Assembly (NCBI GenBank): GCA_032718475.1
Contig: JAUCBJ010006359.1
Location: 25,571 to 89,570, forward strand
Length of the DNA: 64,000 bases
Reading direction: 5' to 3'
DNA from: Nemertoderma westbladi
Lineage: Eukaryota; Xenacoelomorpha; Nemertodermatida; Nemertodermatidae
Part shown: piece after piece, positions 24,201 through 33,900 of the stretch
Numbering within the stretch: position 1 is the first letter of the stretch
Layout: every line of letters starts with the position of its first letter
Program-made: the position numbers and the translations under genes
Notes under the pieces: model-generated
Databases searched by the model: none
What the model saw: the letters and a program-made list of their open reading frames with translations, nothing else
Told to the model about the DNA's origin: nothing

Positions 24201-26566
24201 TTATGTATTTATTTTGGGGGATTATGTATTTATTTTGGGGGATTATGTATTTATTTTGGGGGATTATGTATTTATTTTGGGGGATTATGTATTTATTTTG
24301 GAGGATTATGTATTTATTTTGGGGGATTATGTATTTATTTTGGGGGATTATGTATTTATTTTGGGGGATTATGTATTTATTTTGGGGGATTATGTATTTA
24401 TTTTGTGGGATTATGTATTTATTTTGGGGGATTATGTATTTATTTTGGGGGATTATGTATTTATTTTGGGGGATTATGTATTTATTTTGGAGGATTATGT
24501 ATTTATTTTGTGGGATTATGTATTTATTTTGGGGGATTATGTATTTATTTTGGGGGATTATGTATTTATTTTGGGGGATTATGTATTTATTTTGGGGGAT
24601 TATGTATTTATTTTGGGGGATTATGTATTTATTTTGGGGGATTATGTATTTATTTTGGGGGATTATGTATTTATTTTGGGGGATTATGTATTTATTTTGG
24701 GGGATTATGTATTTATTTTGGGGGATTATGTATTTATTTTGGGGGATTATGTATTTATTTTGGGGGATTATGTATTTATTTTGGGGGATTATGTATTTAT
24801 TTTGGGGGATTATGTATTTATTTTGGGGGATTATGTATTTATTTTGGGGGATTATGTATTTATTTTGGGGGATTATGTATTTATTTTGGGGGATTATGTA
24901 TTTATTTTGGGGGATTATGTATTTATTTTGGGGGAATATGTATTTATTTTGGGGGAATATGTACTTATTTTGGGGGAATATGTACTTATTTTGGGGGAAT
25001 ATGTATATATTTTGGGGGAATATGTATATATTTTGGGGGAATATGTACTTATTTTGGGGGAATATGTATATATTTTGGGGGAATATGTATATATTTTGGG
25101 GGAATATGTATTTATTTTAGGGGAATATGTATTTATTTTGGGGGAATATGTATTTATTTTGGGGGAATATGTATTTATTTTGGGGGAATATGTAATTATT
25201 TTGGGGGAATATGTATTTATTTTTTGGGATTAAATATGGTATTTATTTTGGGGGATTATGTACAGTATTTATTTTGGGGGATTATGTATTTATTTTGGGA
25301 AAATTTGTATTTATTTTGGGGGAATATGTATTTATTTTGGGGGATTATGTATTTATTTTGTGGGATTATGTATTTATTTTGGGGGATTATGTATTTATTT
25401 TGGGGGATTATGTATTTATTTTGGGGGATTATGTATTTATTTTGGAGGATTATGTATTTATTTTGGGGGATTATGTATTTATTTTGGGGGATTATGTATT
25501 TATTTTGGGGGATTATGTATTTATTTTGGGGGATTATGTATTTATTTTGGGGGATTATGTATTTATTTTGGGGGATTATGTATTTATTTTGGGGGATTAT
25601 GTATTTATTTTGGGGGATTATGTATTTATTTTGGAGGATTATGTATTTATTTTGGGGGATTATGTATTTATTTTGGGGGATTATGTATTTATTTTGGGGG
25701 ATTATGTATTTATTTTGGGGGATTATGTATTTATTTTGGGGGATTATGTATTTATTTTGGGGATTATGTATTTATTTTGGGGGATTATGTATTTATTTTG
25801 GGGGATTATGTATTTATTTTGGGGGATTATGTATTTATTTTGGGGGATTATGTATTTATTTTGGGGGATTATGTATTTATTTTGGGGGATTATGTATTTA
25901 TTTTGGGGGATTATGTATTTATTTTGGGGGATTATGTATTTATTTTGGGGGATTATGTATTTATTTTGGGGGATTATGTATTTATTTTGGGGGATTATGT
26001 ATTTATTTTGGGGGATTATGTATTTATTTTGGGGGATTATGTATTTATTTTGGGGGATTATGTATTTATTTTGGGGGATTATGTATTTATTTTGGAGGAT
26101 TATGTATTTATTTTGGGGGATTATGTATTTATTTTGGGGGATTATGTATTTATTTTGGGGATTATGTATTTATTTTGGGGGATTATGTATTTATTTTGGG
26201 GGATTATGTATTTATTTTGGGGGATTATGTATTTATTTTGGGGGATTATGTATTTATTTTGGGGGATTATGTATTTATTTTGGGGGATTATGTATTTATT
26301 TTGGGGGATTATGTATTTATTTTGGGGGATTATGTATTTATTTTGGGGGATTATGTATTTATTTTGGGGGATTATGTATTTATTTTGGGGGATTATGTAT
26401 TTATTTTGGGGGATTATGTATTTATTTTGGGGGATTATGTATTTATTTTGGGGGATTATGTATTTATTTTGGGGGATTATGTATTTATTTTGGGGGATTA
26501 TGTATTTATTTTGGGGGATTATGTATTTATTTTGGGGGATTATGTATTTATTTTGGGGATTTGTCA
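21286..26566. repeat. 21-bp satellite array (5.3 kb)
   Basis: About 250 copies of TATTTATTTTGGGGGATTATG (21 bp). Because 21 is a multiple of 3 and no stop occurs, all three forward frames stay open with heptad peptides (MYLFWGI, GDYVFIL or GGLCIYF), an artefact of the repeat. Recurrent single-base variants (GGAGG, GTGGG, GAATTTATT) are spaced in patterns that repeat across the array, showing amplification of multi-monomer blocks. A diverged sub-block with GGGGGAATATG monomers occupies about 24930-25230. A disrupted junction (AAATATGGT, TACAGTATT) lies at 25222-25330. Confidence 0.97.
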
Positions 26567-26594
26567 CATTTATTTTGGGAAAATTTGTATTTAT

Positions 26595-26805
26595 TTCTGG
26601 GGGTTTTGTCTTTATTTATTTTGGTGTGAATAATTGTTTTTGGTGTTGAAATATTTATTTTGGTTTTTGAATAATTTATTTGGCGTGACTTTATTTTATT
26701 TGGTGTTGAATAATTTTTTTTGGGGTCACATTATTTAAATTGATGTAATATAATTTTTTTGGTGAAATTTTCATCGATTTTGGTATGACTTTAATTGGTA
26801 GCCGA
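26595..26805. repeat. Diverged right inverted flank of the 21-bp satellite
   Basis: Degenerate monomers such as TGTGAATAATTGTTTTTGGT pass into TTTTGGTATGACTTTAATTGG. Their reverse complement resembles the left flank at 20690-21060. Together with that flank it suggests that the satellite expanded inside a larger inverted-repeat element. Confidence 0.55.
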
Positions 26806-27567
26806 TAATAAATGTCCTCCATCGAAGATCGAACGATAATTCTTGCCATCTTTGAACACATATATGTACCCCAGCAGTTTCTCAACTAAATTCAAACATA
26901 GTTACATCATGACCTACTAAATATACGACCATGAAAGCTGCATTCTACCTACTAAATTTAGTAGGCACACGTTTTTAAAATCATTTTTCATATATTTGAA
27001 GGATTTTATAATAAAAGTCTTCTAGAACATTTTTTTATGATTCATTCCAATAGTAAGTATTATAATTTTGAAACAACTTATTTTAATAGCTATTTTTATA
27101 TATTATTGGTAATTGCCAGTTCCACTTCGTTGGTACTTACCTACGCCATCTCCTGGAATATTGTGTCTTAATTCAGTGAGTTGGCCACCAATTATTATTC
27201 TACAAATCTTAATGAGATTGCATGAAATTTGAAATATACCGTATATTGTTTTACCTCCATCATCCATACTGGGTGCGTCAGACGTCAGTATTTATTTTCG
27301 CTTTCAATCCTTAACTACAAGCGTTTGAAAAGTAATTAAATAGCCTCGAGACAAGGCTAAAACTTGCCACTTCCGAATCTAATATTCCACTCAATTTCAT
27401 TAAGATTCAGATGGGGGTGGGGTTGCACTGAATTAAGACATAAAAAATATCCTGTATTTTTGATATTATTTTTTGTTATTTATGCTAGTAGTTTTTTCCA
27501 AGTATCTTTTGTAAATAAAATTAGCTACTGTAAATTGAGATTTTTGGTCAACAAATCGAGCATTGAT

Positions 27568-27918
27568 TAAAGAAAATATCGACGTTGATGAAGTTTTATC
27601 AAGTGAACCAGAAAATGATTACGAATCAATTTGCATTGCTGCTGAAAGTCGAAATGAGAATTGTTTTGGGTTTTCTTACCCACAAAATTATCAACAGAAA
27701 AGGTAGCAAAGGGTGCCAAAACTGTGCGGCAGTTTTACAAAATGAAACTGTTAACAACTCACTTTACCACAGTTTGCTTGACATGGGAAGAGAGAAGACT
27801 CACAAGACAGTTATGCGCATTTGTTGAAGAAACGTTTAAAATTTTAATAACCGTTGAAGATTTGCTTGAAAAAACCCTTCAGTTCCGCAGCAACTTCGAC
27901 TCTAACCAAACTATGTGA
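27568..27918 (+). pseudogene. Frameshifted transposase fragment, possibly P-element-like
   Basis: Coding-like sequence is spread over three forward frames. One starts IKENIDVDEVLSSEPENDYE. A second has VLGFLTHKIINRKGSKGCQN, followed by a second Cys (CQNCAAVL) and LYHSLLDMGREKTHKTVMRI. A third continues EETFKILITVEDLLEKTL. The order resembles the C-terminal part of P/THAP9-type transposases: a GYVxHK-like motif, C-x2-C, a short Leu-rich link, then an I-C/E-x-x-F helix. Two or more frameshifts make it inactive. It lies between the inverted arms of the transposon at 26913-29160, so it is probably that element's own gene. The family call is tentative. Confidence 0.45.
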
Positions 27919-28430
27919 TAATTATCCCTACGTAATCAGCTGACCTTCCCATACTCGAACTAATTACAAGAATTATTTTTCGCTCTCTCGTAAACATATT
28001 TGCCAACAATCGATCCCACTCCCAGACGTGAGAGAATCTTCTGTAAAAGTAATTCAAACTGCGTCAGCGTCATGTATAATACTAAATTATAGAACTGTAG
28101 TTTACTGGTACTCATCATCATTATTGAAAACATTATAAACATTAAACATTCCATAAGATTAACCAATTATCAACTATTTATTTGCTTTTGTCCTTCTTCA
28201 TTAATTTGCTAGTAAAAACACATGGCTTCCAAAAAAACACTAGCTATGGTCAATTGAAAGATCAATCTATCACATACCAAAAAAACTTTAAAATAATATA
28301 ATGACGTAATGAATATAACACAAAAATCTCAATTTAGCTAATTTCATTTACAATAGATACTTAATTGCTAAACAATCTACTGTAGAACACTAACAAAAAA
28401 AATAATGTAATAAAAACTGTGTCCTAATAG

Positions 28431-28436
28431 CAGATA

Positions 28437-28467
<31 letters not shown>

Positions 28468-28700
28468 GGACGCAATAAAAATTCATCCCTCTCCAGGGGA
28501 AATTCGACGCAAATAACAGCTGATTATTCTCAAAAATAAAACTGTAACCTGTTCTATTGTGTTTAGTTTATTGTTTTGGTTAAAATAACATGCCACTGTA
28601 ACCTGTTCCTTTCCCTAAATTGAGAATTTAACATTGAGGCGGGATATTAATTCGCCAAGGCGGGTTTTGCGTCCAGTTACCCTCCCAGTCTCCCTAATAG
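28431..28700. mobile_element. MITE copy 1 (CAGATAGGGGG...GCGTCCAGTTACCC)
   Basis: The ends are inverted: left GGGGGACTGGACGCAA and right TTGCGTCCAGTTACCCTCCC. The interior (AACAGCTGATTA, AAAATAAAACTGT, TTTATTGTTTTGGTTA, TTAACATTGAGGCG) is shared in the same order and orientation with copy 2 at 30466-30712. The left end contains a G homopolymer of about 27 bases that is only 5 G in copy 2. It is inserted just inside the right arm of the P-like transposon. No coding capacity. Confidence 0.75.
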
Positions 28701-29031
28701 ATAGTAATTGAATAGACTCAATAAAACACTTTTCAAACGCTTGTAGTTAAAGATTGAAAGCGAAAATAAATATTCTGACGCGTTAAGATTTCTAGAATAA
28801 TAATTGGTGGCCAAGTCACTGAATTAAGACACAATATTCCAGGAGATGGCGTAGGTAAGCACCAGCGAAGTGGAACTGGCATTTACCAATAATATATAAA
28901 AATAGCTATTAAAATAAGTTGTTTCAAAATTATAATACTTACTATTAAAATGAATCATAAAAAAATGTTCTAGAAGACTTTTATTATAAAATCCTTCCAA
29001 AAATAAAATAAATGATTTTCAAAACGTGTGC

Positions 29032-29101
29032 CAAGGACTTCTAGAACATAGTATACATTCATAGTATACATAGAATATATACTATGTTCTAGAAGTCCTT
29101 G
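29032..29101. repeat. Perfect 24-bp-arm palindrome
   Basis: Arms 29032-29055 and 29078-29101 are exact reverse complements (CAAGGACTTCTAGAACATAG... and its mate), separated by 22 bp that is itself partly palindromic. The matching place in the other arm of the transposon lacks it, so it arose after the arms diverged. It could be a foldback insertion or a local hairpin-mediated duplication. Confidence 0.8.
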
Positions 29102-29549
29102 CGTCTGCCTACTAAATTTATTAGGTAGAATGCAGCTTTCATGGTCGTATATATAGTAGGAATGTGAAGAATGGCTAACTAGAATAATGATGAACGATTT
29201 GTATTTCAAATTTCAAGCAATATGATAAAAATTGGTGGGTGGAGATTCGTTTCATAAGAACATGACTTAATTACACGTTCAGAATGACAATAAGTTGACA
29301 TCATGTAAACTTACAAAATAATTGCTTAAAGGCAAGGCAACCAGAAACGAGATTCCAATTATACGTCGTTCTATGAATAACTTCGTTTCATATTTCATAA
29401 ATATCATTAGGATTTGTAGAAAATTAGGGGGGGGGGGGGGGGGGGGGGCACTGTATTTCATGACATGGTGTACTTGGAATAGCGCAACATTGATAATATT
29501 TTGCTATTTTGTGTTAAAATGCATTATGTATGTAAGGTATGTAGTTTAC

Positions 29550-29798
29550 CTTGAGAATATTGCGCGGCACGGTCCATATCCTGAGTAAGTTATCTTTGCC
29601 CCAGGACACCATTTCATGACTGTCGGAAGTATTCCCTGCCTTCCGCCACTCAAAATTAACTACCATGTCGGTATGACCGCTGAATATGTGAACCACCTGA
29701 TTGTTGCATTCTGTCTCCAGAGACCACAAAGACATCGGATTAAGTTCGCGGGCCTTCTGTAGAGGGACTATTGAAGTCACCAGACTTCTTCCAAACGG
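29550..29798 (-). CDS. WDR59: WDR59 exon (last WD-repeat blade of the N-terminal propeller)
   Basis: WDR59 is a subunit of GATOR2, which relays amino-acid sufficiency to mTORC1 at the lysosome. This 249-bp minus-strand exon (83 codons) is bounded by TTTTTTCCTTTAG and CTCAAG/GTAAAC. It begins PFGRSLVTSIVPLQ and contains SLWSLETE, the WD-blade segment IFSGHTDMVVNFEWRK, and VSWGKDNLLRIWTVPRN. The Thr/Pro-Phe-x-x-x-Leu-Val-Thr start, the GHxDxVxxFxWRK core and the W-x-K/R-D-x-x-L-R-(I/M)-W end match, in order and spacing, the blade that closes the WDR59 propeller as I know the family. It begins and ends in phase 0. The preceding exons are not in the adjacent DNA, so introns on both sides are large. 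Other WD-repeat proteins fit less well because of the FEWRK core. Confidence 0.75.
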
Positions 29799-29900
29799 CT
29801 AAAGGAAAAAATCACCAACACCATTGAAATACTATATATAGATAACTGTGTGTATGTGTAGTGTTCAGCAAGCAACAGAACATCACTTTTTTCTTTTTAG

Positions 29901-29994
29901 GTTTAAGTATTTGACCATTCCAGTAGCAGTTCAGGTTAATATAAATCATACTAACGAATCAACTATTCATCTTAATGTAGCAACTCGTATGTAC
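29901..29994 (+). other. Weak candidate exon
   Basis: A 94-bp forward segment lies between a strong acceptor-like tract (TTTTTTCTTTTTAG) and a donor-like TAC/GTAAGT. In one frame it reads without stops (YLTIPVAVQVNINHTNE and onward to TRMY). No family is recognised, and chance agreement with splice consensus is common in AT-rich DNA. Confidence 0.2.
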
Positions 29995-30465
29995 GTAAGT
30001 ATTCAAAGACACGCATCATATGCGTCGATCATAGGAATTCGAATGGAAATTAGCTAGCGCTAACATGTGCCGTAGGCGTAGGTGAACATATTAATATAGT
30101 AATATTTTATGCTACTCAATGCATGTGGTACCTACACGTCAAGGTTGAAGGAACGCCTTACTTACCTTACACTTACACATATTATACAGATATTGCATGG
30201 AAATACATGGTCAAGTAAATCTAACAATAATGGTTTGGAGTCATGACAAGACAAGAATGGCACGATAGTGATAGTGTAGTTTTGATTGTTACCTGCTGTC
30301 CGGTGGCCAAATCAAGCTCACCTTCAACAGTTGCCATACAATATACTTATAGATAAACTGGGAGCTTTTGGTGTGGTATAATAAATAGTATTATTCAACT
30401 AATTTTGAGTTAAACTAATTGAAATTGAGAATGTCTTTAAGTTTACAAATTTCTTTACTGTTATA

Positions 30466-30712
30466 CCAGATAGGGGGACTTTCGACGCCAATAAAATTCA
30501 TCCCTCCCCATGGGCAATTAACCCAAATAACAGCTGATTACTCCCAAAAATAAAACTGTCACCTGCTCTATTTAATTTTGTTTATTGTTTTGGTTAGAAT
30601 AACGTGTCACAGGTCACTGTAACCTCTCCTTCCCTTTAATCGGCAATTTAACATTGAGACGAGATATTAATTCGCTGAGATGGGAATTGCGTTAAGTCGC
30701 CCCCCCCCCCCT
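30466..30712. mobile_element. MITE copy 2
   Basis: Second, diverged copy of the element at 28431-28700 in the same orientation. It starts CCAGATAGGGGGACT and ends GTTAAGTCGC followed by a C run. Shared internal blocks include AACAGCTGATTA, TTTATTGTTTTGGTTAGAAT and GATATTAATTCGC. It is missing the long G homopolymer of copy 1 but gained a C homopolymer at its right end. Non-coding. Confidence 0.75.
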
Positions 30713-30937
30713 GCTCATTTCCTGACTAATTATTTATATTTTGACTTTTCTTAACATGAAAGGCTACTAATAATCTTTATTACAGTTACATCAACGACTG
30801 GAAGTTGAGTCCTAAACACTAATATTGGCTAGCCGAGAATAAATATTACCATTATAAAAATAAAATCACTAAACCCAAATGTATACTAAATTTATTGGTA
30901 CAGAGGGTGTGAGGTGAGTCGGATCAAGTAGGCCGAA

Positions 30938-33900
30938 GCCACCTCTCTACCAGAGGCAACCCAAAGAGTGTACCGGAGGCAACCCAAAGAGTGTACCGGA
31001 GGCAACCCAAAGAGTGTACCGGAGGCAACCCAAAGACTTTTCTCTACCAGAGGCAACCCAAAGAATGTACCGGAGGCAACCCAAAGAGTGTACCGGAGGC
31101 AACCCAAAGACTTCTCTCTACCAGAGGCAACCCAAAGAGTGTACCGGAGGCAACCCAAAGAGTGTACCGGAGGCAACCCAAAGAGTGTACCGGAGGCAAC
31201 CCAAAGACTTTTCTCTACCAGAGGCAACCCAAAGAGTGTACCGGAGGCAACCCAAAGAGTGTACCGGAGGCAACCCAAAGACTTCTCTCTACCAGAGGCA
31301 ACCCAAAGAGTGTACCGGAGGCAACCCAAAGAGTGTACCGGAGGCAACCCGAAGCCACCTCTCTACCAGAGGCAACCCAAAGAGTGTACCGGAGGCAACC
31401 CAAAGAGTGTACCGGAGGCAACCCAAAGACTTCTCTCTACCAGAGGCAACCCAAAGAGTGTACCGGAGGCAACCCAAAGGGTGTACCGGAGGCAACCCAA
31501 AGACTTCTCTCTACCAGAGGCAACCCAAAGAGTGTACCGGAGGCAACCCAAAGAGTGTACCGGAGGCAACCCGAAGCCACCTCTCTACCAGAGGCAACCC
31601 AAAGAGTGTACCGGAGGCAACCCAAAGAGTGTACCGGAGGCCACCCAAAGACTTCTCTCTACCAGAGGCAACCCAAAGAGTGTACCGGAGGCAACCCAAA
31701 GAGTGTACCGGAGGCAACCCAAAGACTTCTCTCTACCAGAGGCAACCCAAAGAGTGTACCGGAGGCAACCCAAAGAGTGTACCAGAGGCAACCCAAAGAG
31801 TGTACCGGAGGCTACCCAAAGAGTGTAACGGAGGCAACCCAAAGAGTGTAACGGAGGCAACCCAAAGAGTGTACCGGAGGCAACCCAAAGAGTGTACCGG
31901 AGGCAACCCAAAGAGTGTACCGGAGGCAACCCAAAGAGTGTACCGGAGGCAACCCAAAGAGTGTACAGGAGGCAACCCAAAGAGTGTACCGGAGGCAACC
32001 CAAAGAGTGTACCGGAGGCAACCCAAAGAGTGTACCGGAGGCAACCCAAAGAGTGTACCGGAGGCAACCCAAAGAGTGTACCGGAGGCAACCCAAAGAGT
32101 GTACCGGAGGCAACCCAAAGAGTGTACCGGAGGCAACCCGAAGAGTGTACCGGAGGCAACCCAAAGAGTGTACCGGAGGCAACCCAAAGAGTGTACCGGA
32201 GGCAACCCAAAGAGTGTACCGGAGCCAACCCAAAGAGTGTACCGGAGGCAACCCAAAGGCTCCTCTCTACCGGAGGCAACCCAAAGAGTGTACCGGAGGC
32301 AACCCAAAGAGTGTACCGGAGGCAACCCAAAGAGTGTACCGGAGGCAACCCAAAGAGTGTACCGGAGGCAACCCAAAGAGTGTACCGGAGGCAACCCGAA
32401 GCCACCTCTCTACCAGAGGCAACCCAAAGAGTGTACCGGAGGCAACCCAAAGAGTGTACCGGAGGCAACCCAAAGAGTGTACCAGAGGCAACCCAAAGAG
32501 TGTACCAGAGGCAACCCAAAGAGTGTACCGGAGGCAACCCAAAAAGTGTACCGGAGGCAACCCGAAGCCACCTCTCTACCAGAGGCAACCCAAAGAGTGT
32601 ACCGGAGGCAACCCAAAGAGTGTACCGGAGGCAACCCAAAGACTTCTCTCTACCAGAGGCAACCCAAAGAGTGTACCGGAGGCAACCCAAAGAGTGTACC
32701 GGAGGCAACCCAAAGAGTGTACCGGAGGCAACCCAAAGACTTCTCTCTACCAGAGGCAACCCAAAGAGTGTACCAGAGGCAACCCAAAGAGTGTACCAGA
32801 GGCAACCCAAAGAGTGTACCGGAGGCAACCCAAAGAGTGTACCACAGGCAACCCAAAGATTGTACCGGAGGCAACCCAAAGAGTGTACCGGAGGCAACCC
32901 AAAGAGTGTACCGGAGGCAACCCAAAGAGTGTACCGGAGGCAACCCAAAGAGTGTACCGGAGGCAACCCAAAGAGTGTACCGGAGGCAACCCAAAGAGTG
33001 TACCGGAGGCAACCCAAAGAGTGTACCGGAGGCAACCCAAAGAGTGTACCGGAGGCAACCCAAAGAGTGTACCGGAGGCAACCCAAAGAGTGTACCGGAG
33101 GCAACTCAAAGAGTGTACCGGAGGCAACCTAAAGAGTGTACCGGAGGCAACCCAAAGCGTGTACCGGAGGCAACCCAAAGAGTGTACCGGAGGCAACCCA
33201 AAGAGTGTACCGGAGGCAACCCAAAGAGTGTACCGGAGGCAACCCAAAGAGTGTACCGGAGGCAACCCAAAGAGTGTACCGGAGGCAACCCAAAGAGTGT
33301 ACCGGAGGCAACCCAAAGAGTGTACCGGAGGCAACCCAAAGGCTCCTCTCTACCGGAGGCAACCCAAAGAGTGTACCGGAGGCAACCCAAAGAGTATACC
33401 GGAGGCAACCCAAAGAGTGTACCGGAGGCAACCCAAAGAGTGTACCGGAGGCAACCCAAAGAGTGTACCGGAGGCAACCCAAAGAGTGTACCGGAGGCAA
33501 CCCAAAGACTTGACAACAAACCCAGAAGCAACCTGAGGGCTCCTCTCTACCGGAGTCAACCTGAAGGCTCCTCTCTACCGGAGGCAACCCAAAGAGTGTA
33601 CCGGAGGCAACCCAAAGAGTATACCGGAGGCAACCCAAAGAGTGTACCGGAGGCAACCCAAAGAGTGTACCGGAGGCAACCCAAAGAGTGTACCGGAGGC
33701 AACCCAAAGAGTGTACCGGAGGCAACCCAAAGACTTGACAACAAACCCAGAAGCAACCTGAGGGCTCCTCTCTACCGGAGTCAACCTGAAGGCTCCTCTC
33801 TACCGGAGGCAACCCGAAGAGTGTACCGGAGGCAACCCAAAGACTTCTCTCTACCGGAGGCAACGTGAGAGCTCCTCTCTACCGGAGTCAACCTGAAGGC

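Larger units (their letters stand above)
26913..29160. mobile_element. Decayed DNA transposon with about 420-bp terminal inverted repeats
   Basis: The left arm (26913-27333) and right arm (28729-29160) are reverse complements. CGACCATGAAAGCTGCATTC at 26927 pairs with GAATGCAGCTTTCATGGTCG at 29128. TTCTAGAACATTTTTTTATG and the inner GCGTTTGAAAAG also pair. The left arm has an extra block of about 85 bp near 27200-27290. The right arm carries an inserted perfect palindrome (29032-29101). The interior holds a broken transposase (27568-27918) and a MITE (28431-28700). No clear target-site duplication could be defined. Confidence 0.75.

Noticed and set aside
21230-26649. Long forward frames with heptad peptides (MYLFWGI, GDYVFIL, GGLCIYF) suggesting a membrane protein
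   Set aside because: The 21-bp monomer keeps all three forward frames open at once. Single-base changes alter all frames equally with no codon-position bias, and no start context or domain lies outside the repeat.
30310-30355. Minus-strand first exon beginning MATVEGELDLATGQQ before a GTAACA donor
   Set aside because: Only about 15 codons, no recognisable family, a weak donor and no supporting neighbour in phase. Chance is likely.
31014-33868. Frames of up to 840 codons on both strands in the 23/28-bp array
   Set aside because: Both strands and several frames are open because of the repeat. No unique coding sequence is attached.
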